Positions 23,401 through 29,146 are shown, numbered from the stretch's first letter. The stretch: DNA of 64,000 nucleotides from a bacterium (GCA_023382385.1 JAHDVH010000001.1:615611-679610), one strand, 5' to 3'. The notes: generated from the sequence alone by a model not told the origin. Made by a program: numbers and translations.

Positions 23401-26400
23401 GTGCAATCCAGCCCATAATGCTATCCGGTCCGAAGACGTCCGGACAACCGGCCGCCCACGGGTCGCACGGGATGAGGTGCAGGCAGAACGTCGTGTCTTC
23501 GAAGCTGTCCGCTTCGTAGGCATCGCTGAACGCCGGGCTATTATAGCGGCCCGGGTTGCCACCCTGGTCCCACGCTCCGCGGATTACGAAGCAAGCATTA
23601 TAGATGAACGTATCCGGCGGCATATTAAAGATGCGGCCAGTGAGGGTGTATTCCCACTCATTGCCGGCGAGACTCTCCGGTGCCACCGAAATCAACTCAA
23701 CCTGAATGTACGTACCCGGCGCCGGACCATTATTGATCAGCAGACCGGCGGTACTATCAACAAGCGAAATTTGCCAGTTACCAGTGATGTTCCATTGTCC
23801 AACTACTGCACCAGCATAGCTTGAACCATCCACATTGGGATAGGCCGCCGGATCATAGTGTACTTGCTCACTGGCACGAACCGTCAACTGGAAGGTGTCG
23901 CCTTCAGCATAGCGGAAGCCGCAGTCACCGTCCCAGCCATCATTATTAACAGTGGCCGTGCTGTGCGTCGCCGGATCACGGGTGCCAGCGGGGATACCGG
24001 TCCATTCAAGGAACTCGGGATTCTCGTTGTCCACATCCAACTGAGCAACGGTCGTATCGCACACCATGTAGATCGTATCCATGCCGATGATCTGGGCGGA
24101 GTCGCCGTTGATCGTCCAAGCCAGCACAAGGATTGTGTCCTGACCGGTAATCGGCACCAGCATCTGACTGTCGGTTCCGGCATTGATGAACCACGTGCCA
24201 TTCCACATATAGCGGAATTCCATCAGGCCATTGTTCGTCTCGTTATTTTCGAGACGGCCAAAGTAGACGCTGTTTTGTGGCGGGTCTTCGCAGCCTAAGG
24301 AACCGTCGAGATCAACACACTGCGTGACAAACAACGGCTTGCGGACGATGCGGCTGCGGGTCGGAACCGTATTCGTATTACGGAACTCGACCACGAGCGT
24401 GTCGTGATAGACATCATCGTTGAACGGCGCGCCGAAGTTGTCAGCCTGCGTAATCGACAGGGTATCAATCAGGATACGAACGAAGATTGAGTCATGAACC
24501 TGATCGTGAGCCGGATTCAGGATAGCGTCGTAGGCGCCGTTCGAGTCAACCGAACCGGGCGAGAACGCATTCCAAAGCGGCATTTCACCGAACAGATTGA
24601 AGTCAGCAAACGGACCATCTTCGGAGCCGGCAACCGCGTCCAGCGTGTCCGGATCCAGGAAGTAGAACTCAATCGGTCCGACGATACGCGGACAACGGCT
24701 TTCACCAAGCAACGCGATGTTATTGCACGTCGGGGTGATGTTCGTCGCCTGCGTGAAGTTGCTGTCGGAGTCGAAGGCGATCGCGCGGATAATGCCGTAG
24801 GTTCCGGAATTCTCGCAGTCGGCTTCAAAGTCGTCAATCTGGTAATCGTTGTTCGACACGTCAGCCGTATCAATCATACCCAGATCAACCATCAGACAGG
24901 CGCGCCAGATCTTATAGGTCGCGTTGTCCGTTGCCACCGGCGCATTGACCCAAATCGAGTCATAGGCGGCCGCAACGCTGTCTATATTAAGGATGCACGA
25001 GAAATCGAACAATGCGAACTGCGCGCTGGTGTCGGTGCGCATGTAGACGCACAGCGACTCACCCGCGAAGAAGTTCATGTTGCAGACGTTCGATTCATTG
25101 ACGATGTTCACAGAGTCAATCGCCGGTCCAAGACCGTTGATCCACATGCAAACCTGATCGCCGCGGTAGACGTTTCCGGCATTGTCCTGAAGCTCGAGCG
25201 TCAGGCAATAGAGACCGTCCGGCAACAGCTGATTATTCGGACCGCGCATTCCCCACTGGAAGCGGATCGTGTCCGAATTGATGTCATTAAAGAAGAAGGA
25301 AATCGGCTCACAGTAGCGCGTGTGGCTTCCGTTGCTGGGGTCGCCCTGAGTATAATAGATCGAGTCAGTTATGAACGGCCAGACACCCTGCGTATAGATC
25401 GAATCGAGACGAACCGTGTAGCACAGGTCTTCCGCTAAGCAGGTGTCCAGCAGACCCTGCGTGTAGTAGCGGCGCGCCTTGAACTGAACGAAAGGCAGCG
25501 GATCACCATTTGTCCACAGATAAGGATCAACAATGGACGCGGGCGGATAGTCCGGGCCAATCGGATACTGCGGATAGAACGTGGGCGCAACCAGATCCAG
25601 CGGAATAGTTGTCGTCGGGAAGCACGAATCAACCACCGCATAGAGGTTGTTCAACTGCGTATAGCCGTCCAGAATGTCGGTGCTGCCGTCATGATCGGAG
25701 CCAAGCACGGCGTTACAGCCGCCGGCATCCATATAACGGGCCTCGGTGATACCGACCAGCATACCCCACGGGCAGTACTGAGCCAGCATGTTCAGGTTCG
25801 GATCCAGAGAATCCGGCCCGTTCTTGCCATACCATGTAAAGCAGGCACTGGAATCTATCCCAACGTACGGCGAGCGCCAATCCCAGTTAACCGAGTCGGG
25901 CGCGGCCATCGGGTGGTAGTAGTCCAGAGCCGTGATAATCGCACCAGTCGGGGTATCCGGGTTATCATCCGGAATCACGCGAACGTCAAACCCAATCAGG
26001 TAGACTTTCTGCAGAACGTGAATATAGTTCGCCACGTCATAGACCGAGTCCACGCCGTCCAAGTACCAGCGAATGGAATCGGGAGAAAGGTTCGTAAAGG
26101 CAGTCGCCAGCGCGCTATCATAAGGAGAGAAGCGCTGGTTGCAATAGTTGTCAACACCGTCAAACGTCCAGTAGGTGTCAGCGCCCGGCAGCTGCGGCGG
26201 CTGATTATCCAAACAGACATCACAGCCGGTCAGCGTACCCGTCGTATCGCCGAAGTGAACCGGGTTGGACGGATTACCCGCATCGTCAAGCGAATAGACG
26301 TAAATCGTGTCGCCGTTCAGGAGACCTTCCAGAATACAGAACTCGACAGAATCCCAGTGGGTGGAGTCGCACGAAATGGGAATATCAACCCACATCAGGT

Positions 26401-27742
26401 CGTTGGCCGCGCCCGGATTAGGACCGTTGCCAAAACGAACAGAAACCCAAACGCTGTCCAGCGACAGCAGATTGATCGAGTCCTCGTTCATCGGGAACTT
26501 GTAACCCGGCGGGACGATATCATGGAAGTCTACGGCCATCCATGAAACGTCAAAATTCTGCGAAACCGTGTCGCAGTCCTGCCCCCAGCCGTTGAACATC
26601 GGGTTATAAATATCCAGCAGAACACTGTCGCCGTCGCAGTTGTGCGCCGGATTGTTCTGCGTCGGGAAGCCATTCTGAACCGTCGACAGGTAGATACGGA
26701 AAAAGTCGCCGCAGCCGGCGATAGTGTCGTTATCCAGATAGTTCAGCTGAACAATACCGCAGGAGTCGATGCAAACCTGATCGAGCGTCGGCGGCGAGTT
26801 ATCGACCGGCCGCACGCAGGGAATCGAATCCACGAGCACAGCATCAAACGGCCAACCTTCTTCGCCCTGCGGATCCCACTGGTAGTAATAAAGCCAGATG
26901 GTATCATTCGTGCAGGCGTTGACCAAGCCATTTTCATAGCGGCACGGCTGGACGATAATCGTGTCCCCGGCGAAGAGATTTGCGTCAGCCGGATCACACG
27001 TCAATCCTGAACCGTTCCAAAGCAACGTATCACCAACAGGCATCGTGTCTATGGTCGAGGCCAGCGCAGAATCCAGCCACACAGTGTCGTTGATGGCTAC
27101 GATACCGTCAAACGCGATACCGCCGCCTTCACGATACTGGATGAATGAACAGCCGGATTGGATATCACACGGGGCTGCGATCGTGTACGGGTTATCCGCA
27201 CAGACCGTTGTGCCGTTCGGGGCGGGGGTATCGTCCCAGCCCAGCCACGTGATACCAAAACTCAGCAGTTCGCCTGCCGACACGGACACGCCTTCGGGAT
27301 GGAATTCAATCGTGGCAACCACTAAGCAGCTGTCAAGATTCGTGTTCCAGTTAGCCGGATTGATAGGTCCGGCCAGACCCATGTGAGGCGTAACCACCCA
27401 GTCCATCCGGTACATAACGTCGGACGGACCCGCCGGACAATTAACGACCATGGTGGGATAAAGGGCCGGGATCAGCACACCGAGGTCCGGTGTCGGATCC
27501 AAACCAACCGCGGCCGAATCGCAATAGCGATTCACGTAGGCGGCTCGTGCTGTAAGACGCAGCATGTCGCCGAGCTCATCAATGACGCCGTTCGGCGCCA
27601 CGAGCCCGTTAGAATCTTCAATGCATACTGCGACAACCGGTTCGGTCGCATTGATTTGCGCTTCGGCCGACTGCGGCACGAGCGTAAGAATCAGCGCCGA
27701 CAACGCGGTCGTCAGCCACACAAAAAGAGTCTTGGACCTCAT
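5453..27742 (-). CDS. Giant secreted multidomain Ig-like surface protein with T9SS/FlgD-like C-terminal domain (7,429 aa)
   Basis: One uninterrupted 22.3 kb reading frame. The ATG at 27740-27742 has AGGAG nine bases upstream and opens a signal peptide (MRSKTLFVWLTTALSALILT, cleavage near AEA-Q). The body is a chain of roughly 100-130-residue beta-sandwich-like units: a DxTxP entry, then alternating strands, then a WN...L..G.Y.L...A.D..GN end. At least 22 D-x-x-G-N turns can be counted. Embedded modules include a P/Homo B-like domain (about residues 1664-1799), a CBM48/E-set-like stretch (about 3831-3911), and several calcium-type loops such as DNDNDGTIDE, DNDGDGLVDE, DDDGDGVANE and DRDGDGTLDD. 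The last about 105 residues (YNYPNPF..., then IKIYDFSGRYV, then NGEEVANGVYLANVE) are a FlgD-like domain of the type IX sorting-tail kind. It is rich in Asp, Asn, Trp and Cys and poor in Lys. An adhesin or surface-layer fibre is likely, but no catalytic domain was recognised. Confidence 0.9.
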   Translation of the reverse strand: MRSKTLFVWLTTALSALILTLVPQSAEAQINATEPVVAVCIEDSNGLVAPNGVIDELGDMLRLTARAAYVNRYCDSAAVGLDPTPDLGVLIPALYPTMVVNCPAGPSDVMYRMDWVVTPHMGLAGPINPANWNTNLDSCLVVATIEFHPEGVSVSAGELLSFGITWLGWDDTPAPNGTTVCADNPYTIAAPCDIQSGCSFIQYREGGGIAFDGIVAINDTVWLDSALASTIDTMPVGDTLLWNGSGLTCDPADANLFAGDTIIVQPCRYENGLVNACTNDTIWLYYYQWDPQGEEGWPFDAVLVDSIPCVRPVDNSPPTLDQVCIDSCGIVQLNYLDNDTIAGCGDFFRIYLSTVQNGFPTQNNPAHNCDGDSVLLDIYNPMFNGWGQDCDTVSQNFDVSWMAVDFHDIVPPGYKFPMNEDSINLLSLDSVWVSVRFGNGPNPGAANDLMWVDIPISCDSTHWDSVEFCILEGLLNGDTIYVYSLDDAGNPSNPVHFGDTTGTLTGCDVCLDNQPPQLPGADTYWTFDGVDNYCNQRFSPYDSALATAFTNLSPDSIRWYLDGVDSVYDVANYIHVLQKVYLIGFDVRVIPDDNPDTPTGAIITALDYYHPMAAPDSVNWDWRSPYVGIDSSACFTWYGKNGPDSLDPNLNMLAQYCPWGMLVGITEARYMDAGGCNAVLGSDHDGSTDILDGYTQLNNLYAVVDSCFPTTTIPLDLVAPTFYPQYPIGPDYPPASIVDPYLWTNGDPLPFVQFKARRYYTQGLLDTCLAEDLCYTVRLDSIYTQGVWPFITDSIYYTQGDPSNGSHTRYCEPISFFFNDINSDTIRFQWGMRGPNNQLLPDGLYCLTLELQDNAGNVYRGDQVCMWINGLGPAIDSVNIVNESNVCNMNFFAGESLCVYMRTDTSAQFALFDFSCILNIDSVAAAYDSIWVNAPVATDNATYKIWRACLMVDLGMIDTADVSNNDYQIDDFEADCENSGTYGIIRAIAFDSDSNFTQATNITPTCNNIALLGESRCPRIVGPIEFYFLDPDTLDAVAGSEDGPFADFNLFGEMPLWNAFSPGSVDSNGAYDAILNPAHDQVHDSIFVRILIDTLSITQADNFGAPFNDDVYHDTLVVEFRNTNTVPTRSRIVRKPLFVTQCVDLDGSLGCEDPPQNSVYFGRLENNETNNGLMEFRYMWNGTWFINAGTDSQMLVPITGQDTILVLAWTINGDSAQIIGMDTIYMVCDTTVAQLDVDNENPEFLEWTGIPAGTRDPATHSTATVNNDGWDGDCGFRYAEGDTFQLTVRASEQVHYDPAAYPNVDGSSYAGAVVGQWNITGNWQISLVDSTAGLLINNGPAPGTYIQVELISVAPESLAGNEWEYTLTGRIFNMPPDTFIYNACFVIRGAWDQGGNPGRYNSPAFSDAYEADSFEDTTFCLHLIPCDPWAAGCPDVFGPDSIMGWIAPEDTNITVCATIIETCELTECLPGVKADSLRVVEGDFQRITDDPNPWVVPDSVGDWFIYIDGLGNEIGWARMYYWFIRADSSDLATIWCDGDYLDFEIRFVSWEGVRDSMTFDDCVQVDVNEPLWTQWSLLDSNGIEMDDFALCIEPEQAFTLVGCVWDSEVDCPDGEGVGVDPTKLWADLSQLLQDATMDSVPPDSYVVFGTFTGVYPYVGGPVPIQDNTTSNAFINDPDAGAILDVNITLDVIEHTWIGDLNISLESPNGTIVLLKPSNIAYSGDNLIDVTFDDEAALPFPAPPGTAPFTGTWQPAGNLSDFDGENPNGTWTLIVSDVFGADEGFIRDWTLEVTYRTGPDLKVVAYWNFTPDSTFFCLNSVAPWFRFHAAHDLIGHHDRELYMQDTLNFCSDCLPPEIFTSDAYCECDTALADLLMNNPVWDLPANLPYLSFGSEVTLKIAVFDANHDSSLGLPEGANVAWADLSVIDTNYAWEGNNLYAEVDLAPPVLDTACYIWGLECYDLNPGPLYILNNPTYHNGDTIFVNFAIVDNAGNADTILWPIAIYDSLPPIVDFIYTIGDDSVRAYVTPGDEHVHIYADINGYAADLVSAPEHVWANFSRFWCDPIMQAAYDTVHAHEIVDLGGGNYRAYWGWTPSGVYLTPGDTLSQITDTLRIDPDYSCHLIGAEGTFDSLWIYVTDVACNMGSHFNIFEFSGADTTVPDVDSVWVMGSDSCAPGWFDGNSGEWIYVWAWMDSLFNGFEDTLRIDSLMADLSGFGPAYAWTAFTPNFGGGAPAYGVAPNMNDDVPGWWEIETDCNGMTRLVAKWIVRDPQFIDCGQTVIVPVKGQRQTGLGGSHGYYLDVEYGTGTSFTAEYLSSVAWGDFTVETGFPGNPDINGVDSVLVLQNSVYGLDWDSVLTVAVLMDNNCVVSPGDTVYDWSGVWIDFTGFLTDWQQYPDVVYYNVYGNNIDSLVFIIPLYDDMGGGPLFNVNIPSNRYWWSLHLSDTLCNMPEEFCNAADLDSVISFTIQNWNEPNPGMILLCDSNTVACSDTDYVDAYNMALWNDEKVSPDTERENLYKIYTAPGEWYWYSHEENNTTRFFIFVQDSVLQCDGIDNDNDGTIDEIGEGVDFYTADLRINTMPQVAHVDSMNVNGVWIDYLWYADNFSERRYDVKLFISDIYGHRDSLTCDGDFALTFFEDESCPFGDEMFFWKDGEPVQVRKNLNFESSFVLDELTADDSLFIFSNFDSLVVWARDPALFDANGHPGSGLDLSPDNSVDSTTWNGTSSSTIELLDPFNNVVASFTQTFYDDTLFFDVGPLTLSDATDNLENLSDGRYTVRVTILDRLGNSCDYQWSFILDRTCPAINDAYVSRPGLNTPVTDLYTSWDYVEIYTHIDDSLDGVDSVIFEYAFDANRDGNVDAYTYWQNVNLLTDEGQAWDTEYPFNAYWNIRNLPWSSEDTLGLPPVNPDGSCTNRYFVRVRAFDIYGHECIDTFAVDITDDIAPLAYISTLTAAIPGPGGGPQGSLVACFNPNTMTDSTIFIIAEDYIAPDLFYDPIPGDTFTVANRWFDLYEGVFQYKFFNAPNAIIPGNTDPSLGWVNILSGLHGDAQDTITARHNYFQDFSINWNIANLGSGQYNLRMVAFDVCGNYDYLNTPVITFRVECDTTAPMALVCFPEPDMCVTNIRCDEPQWVPVQAVAPLFADVDSIAFFFVDSLSIPGLGIHTFIGGSTNPDSISAGLAYYSSTGWNTNNLLSGYYWLYAVAYDTSALFDSDPIWSRVFVDNTMPQVTECWVGEPWWDEFVVVGTKNEGETFALRANVQDNIGLDMACGISGVQFQILDRFGNWRNLENDLNEETEIWGAELYLSDGDGFIETPDAAGYYEIHVAFYDFGNSPLDSVRFRAYAIDDVDWGDNNMQGDYNRDCNLDRDLECGSEICCMAIEIRDRIPDGTNLWCYNHGWYSWGVPQFTAPSTPIYDGDKFSTCNYQNPLDTLMFIANVADYVEDEWLMYFKFWRADGTTDTFDIPNDYTLNPALPRNADSAIVLQSTYDTVGVIWSNARAWLDSADAADGLVYSRWDFAAYVVDVTGNIEWIGDQNSCYIYTFCPPNTPITDVSYVTNDVNNPENRVRVTEPVEWQDAITDTIEVLYNRTTDPGSNDPEALVLFYVDADAIRNCHGDSVQVFNIELWMMSDDTTLQAVCDGGPIEVFDFFNDFRAWDQFPPDAGTRQYEFGVYFDNSYPPGTYNFSAVVNYIVYAPFANDTLNEGDTDCDGFIEGSDSTRLDLVVRIVNVNEPQVVFCYPPYGDACGAHNTIPLSANDVSDPSYFSGEIDTVWFQRWNGSAWVPVFDAITGLTYDAYPGEAYVRFQFDERELPGMAGWYYERHSNPIYSWYAERDLFPDVAIYIWNTGQFYPMSEVADGFWQTDIYLDHGDNSCYDYSIVIDANDNNVWDEPGIDRWIDDPRNIDWNDQEPIAYDRCSDDQEQQYGESSSAYSTICLCEYVINFNSLSVGDGHHEFRTVVGWHDELAYHVIENPAPGDSLHVFFVDNDAPVATHDIEFDNFWVNGGRCDESGNVHFVTDIQPIDGNYNLVVEDICAVIYQVSLTSNPELDSSWVNVDTVYASGGQGWIEAWASFWTAYDPTADNIDNDGDGLVDETYDVQGGDGRGEENTLFYSRSIVVDHCGNTYIAAAESIWVDVSEARACISLVGDVEPGVNGNDVVVIPDNRDLVIVATNQDYAGFDPSILGVFQYRTLNPIGPWTNIQADTLSNDTVRHVGNTLTATWDLLSFFQETGNDPEGWYQLRVIAIDTVGNTDLCDNDVCYITIRLNDIQPAARIELYQVINANEEIASSCTSDSILYIHAADPYCLQAIFAPTNIDTGLASLTFQYAAVNNGVPSNWRNIETIWDQINHGLDGDTTRCVYFQPQPQDVGDQEIFWLRVIVEDYNGNDTSDVKVLYVDALPPTGTSTAQGTAEVATACGDRCWFEIQPGQAIVWVDFDPDQLSNEINVDQVWMTAVREDGNYAYNFGYLTRSDDDEWYFDFGGDLCNYWLEHRYESGEGGQYPVLDYGCYTFTIHFTDCQGNEDSVVVTTTCGEEATDLICIDCYPTVPEHTDILYMDYSGYDCVDGEYNSLRDDILDGTTEIGGDQSVEICGVIASYEQDVHYVVLYVESQAAGVAETAVDTFWWDPTFASHLNPNWCLDWWLADTTDEGAAKYPSGYYRVWVRAHDAICQIEPTEMLDEFWVYVDHAEPVGDITEVNGVPATEGNFTYEVNAGDEDPVTLWVQWTDGLVPNDSTQTNNIVQVWCKNIWHPNQADAWTSCGYIPSPCNPHYVELDLSGISCGDSIHVVAIVQDRWGNGDLDVSRVMEAFDGGHFVNIYIYDTTPPSSMLWSVGTSEEPWCDDGSREQGVDGLWIVDQQTRTVSLGALGDIHDIWLHSFAATGDESISRVYFEYSVDGGNTWFEIGMDEDGNEPCEWGGNEPAPWWDGLDHDVFWTVVWDVSGLAGDVLVRTWAEDECGNLEETEIYTVSFDVQAPMARVYVWENGVNINNLETCDHWTEPQIGDEVERFSLLTIGACADEEEADAYGAHWFIKRAEDHPLEMWSWCFIGDDSTGPFSVNDVDLWHNDCPAPQPGLWYDIAVLTTDQAGNELTWTQFLNYGQGTTVEEKWAWLMANGYVKRFYVSDTVAPMAFDLITAPDCTPDSSVIFLHGDITLQAQVNDEDVVAVTFAFLEVGSNGPWTVIERVTGNPGLFGPVEGYWNTELLNGTYWVGAFAEDNFGNMNGNLTIGADGAPNALLQVNVDNQAPVATILSVWRTDDPTQTPVTQLERGAEVTFHIEAEDNFSIRKVRFYYRHTNGDPNNWIQVGGDRTWPFSFNWVVPTDLVVGWNYDFAAVAVDYCEQTDQYDAQGNYIIDWTAPIVDEEANISIVAINDFLDVEGTPHVHGTEICIYANSEPTLDYVRFLFVTAQGDTHEIRTVSGYVGQTEWSNCQGSGSYWDVTTLPEGPGQLCAIGSADIAGQLVTVATDCRNIVIDHSLPWVLQGNLPSSRGLIGGYCEFNSNNENGPEDLWVRFNNELTDNGIDTVWFEWKWAADPNDPNFWSSIGYAYQDLGVTGNWVYSWNVYNAFQGTCGTISLRAVMSDNAIPESNLAYVLFADSVRVDNCPPTVMFTNVNGDLTPDQTVIPWGEVINMVATAEDVFGNGGNSNISRVCFYGEEDTSPDLISCDEQGPLWSAQLATTALTPNSWYTLVVVAWDQAGNCSEHMITVYIEDSQFQRACIVGFDDDNEFGCSDYLYAVTDDCDPNWTDQVQFQVSINQGQTWIPLSDAVNTRQDQCNDWLGWHLWQVTLEFDLYPANAWFRAVAWDESGNIDPNPPIWRRQDVSVTTQTQIWAPDWVRVPSNGEMQPWVLTTLEDYTENCLIEAGVVCIEPEAGSSFYAGELPLNTRPCELEDEDGRIKVFSSNKIQQGDNVFIQMVTYAMDIHKANYQGGSNGTLVSEDGVLEVTIPAWGTGWRGSLWFQPYLPSQTHSMVPAYQYYYTLISAVEEIQSDDLGDIDIEQAPSSFRMRFDNSLLPENAEEWQVVVAYWNWDADDESGQYNGMWQEWGITYNDRDLENGIVDFQMIPDWDVSDLTNICPDRIRFGVFLTTIRPIDEFVRMNSGDNCHPWFDNPYYNGLPVVDCTPMWWVVLGEGETPPTPDRVDVWLDGIRIVNDGEPVELDGYNYDNCYYDELFDIEYDNVSGIFSVEFNPNYGSCPPWFGCLTQGVHTIQFYVDNRPTRVTEFYVDNTLPTAYTEPTYIGDVNVTLWADLIDRESGIDTQYVYLDLRNCEYDGGDYVHEITSEALTFQPILENGVQIGVRASITVQWDGLIDGLFSYWYDEESGSYSIENCPLTLCAHWHVYNNVCLENESTHDYRYTVDIVPPVITPVSPVGAPIDDDGDGVANEDVADCTNNDGDVYWSNGWVARYDEDPINFEEAVFNCGERPVIQASISDWARCCFGASGVDLSAVRFWIDDLEFSAADTSVAGLNFRIVQPGQNDFVFTIGGPNSGEAADLFYTPGDHRITIAVPDNAGNIGTMDHQNISWTWHVDCPGPSVEFDDTECGAWFNPESQPGNPQDFGFTVRTVGGAAIAPNGISYTVVTIPDRIRISGPTTIDPAGRDEVEVTFTMDGSFPDGQTGLSIEVETRNIFFVSGSDNGYNMSARTYWADNCAPTDVAHFPATGDSVMNEGNVVVELRYSDDCGGALASIGGDATLAKGATRMLNVSGKDAASNKSETRIDRDGDGTLDDNGSGIVPSRVWFVVVPPRGPVQRYENAEDFIERTTSSAKIVLVDPIAGLWTVNGYAEDCVGNLLTTTWTFRVLSTGPIVVFGDVEEGSCQYNGFWNPDYPLDFTATVTENDGANVRNGDISVRFIGLYDCNGSICERDLTANVNLNVTPAYSNQITDQVFTVMGSATFGNFGGNGTPTDVRIILTARDQYGTVREVQQTWVVDDAKPIVEAISPLPGSVVNGDLPVTISGRFFDDEDYGSAAGMPGGDATLLDKNVAPASGFIGGVSLKGSDDKGATTFSTTKLDLGAWREALTRGVTSLDGNSGIDLACIEFRLHNHRTGQYTDLMEGATIGGGVITWSGNLSEGPYTVVLTVCDRVCNTESRVWDFVVINGGQGGSRIVWQPPFHVSAMPHCFKALLVGDAFDRTTVRMTLEGAMMVEGQLIYAPIVVDAPVNFSGDTAIYCANFDLTGLLNIRATLGGQYYGGIAFPSSSQVYTVDTGRPVFTAVQPDPSVILPILSSPEFRVDFAEVGTTGLDPASVRLWLTTAGGENVANNPTVSIAPNGLTGFATLRPAALAVGNYVLHAEVSDLAGNSASATWNYRVGQESPIVDGETYNYPNPFTKADGYTTFHLPLGDGSSGGAMVSIKIYDFSGRYVTTVWDGVLNDPNTPITWNGTNANGEEVANGVYLANVEVSGGGKSVKNIVKVAYKKADN

Positions 27743-28321
27743 TCTGTGGTTCTCCTGAATATGGGAAATCTTCTTTGTCCGAGGGGAAATATTTGCGGCG
27801 GTCGCACACGCCGTAGACCCACATGGGGCACTCGTCGCCCTGTGGAAACTGTGGATAACTTGCGATGTCATGAACTGCATGTTCAAGTCGGAAGAAAGGC
27901 TAGAGTCTGGCATGAACGCGTCCGCTTTTTTTGTCAACCCAGCTTGAGGAAAAAAACACAAGCCACCCGAGCCGCAGCAATTCGAGCTTGCCGCAGATTG
28001 CTTCAGGTTGCAATAGTGTTGTGCTGGAAATCAAGTACTTACTAAAAGGGCTGAGACCTAAGTTCAAAAAAGTTCTATACTGGTCAAAGTTCCCCAAATA
28101 TAGTCAATCGGAATCAACTTGTCAAGGAAAATGTTTTGCCTATTTTTAACAATCACAAACTCCGGCAAAACGAAAGTCTTTAATCCTCAGGAGGTTCGCA
28201 ATTATCAGAGACCCAGAACTCGAACTTTGATGCTATCTCAATGTTTCTTATGAATTTTATGGCAAATGACTAGGCAAGTCTATGGCCTAAGTCGTGGCAA
28301 AATGCACGCCACTTAACATGG
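27743..28321. other. 579-base intergenic region: leader and promoter of the giant gene
   Basis: No gene is supported here. The part nearest the giant gene (27743-28090) would be a leader of about 350 bases, long for a bacterial message. It holds a perfect DnaA-box nonamer (TTATCCACA on the minus strand, 27850-27858) and a second TTGACA (27933-27938) with no good -10 partner. The AT-rich part contains the promoter at 28097-28125. The remainder up to the agmatinase stop holds a short imperfect GTGGC/GCCAC hairpin (about 28294-28312) without a T run, and nothing else I recognise. The leader did not match any riboswitch consensus I know. Confidence 0.6.
28097..28125 (-). promoter_or_regulatory. 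Strong sigma70-type promoter of the giant-protein gene
   Basis: On the minus strand a perfect TTGACA (28120-28125) is separated by exactly 17 bases from TATATT (28097-28102), five of six matches to TATAAT. It is the best promoter match I found in the window. It faces the giant gene and would give a transcript leader of about 350 bases. Confidence 0.6.
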
Positions 28322-29146
28322 CTATGCGAGGCTCGTTAGCACGAGCGTCCGCACGATTTTGGAGGAAACAACTGTGGAAACTTGACTTGGATCGTAGTCC
28401 GGGGACAGTTCAACAACATCCCAACCCACCCAATTGCACCCCTTAAGTGCACAGATCCAGGCCTGTAAAGTTTGGTAGGTCACCCCACCCGGCTCAGGGG
28501 TTCCGGTTCCCGGAAGTATAGATGGGTCAAGCACATCCAAGTCAACAGTTACATAGAGCGGTCGGTCGCCAACCCAAGCGCGAAGTGCTTCGGGTGTCGG
28601 GTAGTCGGGGTGGTAAGTTCCAAATTTCTTGGCAGTTTCGAACTCCTCCCGAGTGCCGGACCTCGGCCCAACCTGCAAGATTCGTGACGGATCCACAAAT
28701 TCGCTGATTCTTCGGATAACCGTTGCATGGCTCAACTTTGTACCCAAGAAATCATCACGCAAGTCCAAATGTGCATCAAATTGCACCAAAACCATATCCG
28801 GATTAGACTTAAACGCCGCCTTGACCAGCGGGAGCGTGACCAGATGCTCACCCCCCAACCCAGCGGGCAGGACCCCTGCGCTATAGAGTTCGCCAGCGGC
28901 CTGTTCAATCAATCCCAAGGTCTCAAGCTTGTCACCGGGCGGCAGAATTAGATCTCCGAGGTCGGCAAAATGCACGTCTTCCAGATCCGCGTTGCACACC
29001 GGACAGTACGTTTCGATGCCTTCCGAGACATTCCGGATGGCCGCAGGACCGAACCGCGTGCCCGGTCTGAACGAGCAGGTGCCGTCATACGGAAGCCCTA
29101 AGAGCACCAAACGGGCACCCGCTTCGAAGGCCGGCCGGGCACCCAT
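28322..29146 (-). CDS. speB: Agmatinase (ureohydrolase family)
   Basis: A 274-residue manganese ureohydrolase that should split agmatine into putrescine and urea. The family's metal-binding signatures are present in order: GLGGEHLVT (about residue 97), QFDAHLDLRDD with the D-x-H-x-D ligands (about 122), the SHATVIRR substrate region, and TVDLDVLDPS (about 200) followed by PEPGGVTY. Length is slightly short of the usual 300 but complete. It could act on a different guanidino substrate, since agmatinase, guanidinobutyrase and arginase share these motifs. The neighbouring arginine decarboxylase, AdoMet decarboxylase and spermidine synthase make agmatine the natural choice. It follows spermidine synthase by 65 bases on the same strand. 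The upstream ribosome site is weak. Confidence 0.88.
   Translation of the reverse strand: MGARPAFEAGARLVLLGLPYDGTCSFRPGTRFGPAAIRNVSEGIETYCPVCNADLEDVHFADLGDLILPPGDKLETLGLIEQAAGELYSAGVLPAGLGGEHLVTLPLVKAAFKSNPDMVLVQFDAHLDLRDDFLGTKLSHATVIRRISEFVDPSRILQVGPRSGTREEFETAKKFGTYHPDYPTPEALRAWVGDRPLYVTVDLDVLDPSILPGTGTPEPGGVTYQTLQAWICALKGCNWVGWDVVELSPDYDPSQVSTVVSSKIVRTLVLTSLA

Noticed and set aside
27743-27961. Extension of the giant gene by 73 codons upstream
   Set aside because: The ATG at 27740-27742 has a good ribosome site and opens a signal peptide. The extension has no such features and would put the signal sequence inside the protein.
27743-28090. Riboswitch (for example cyclic-di-GMP class I) in the giant gene's leader
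   Set aside because: No match to the conserved core of any riboswitch class I know. The leader remains a candidate for RNA-level control, but no class can be named.
28190-28320. Small plus-strand gene behind the AGGAGG at 28190-28195
   Set aside because: The first in-frame start after it is too far away, and the reading frame ends within a few codons.
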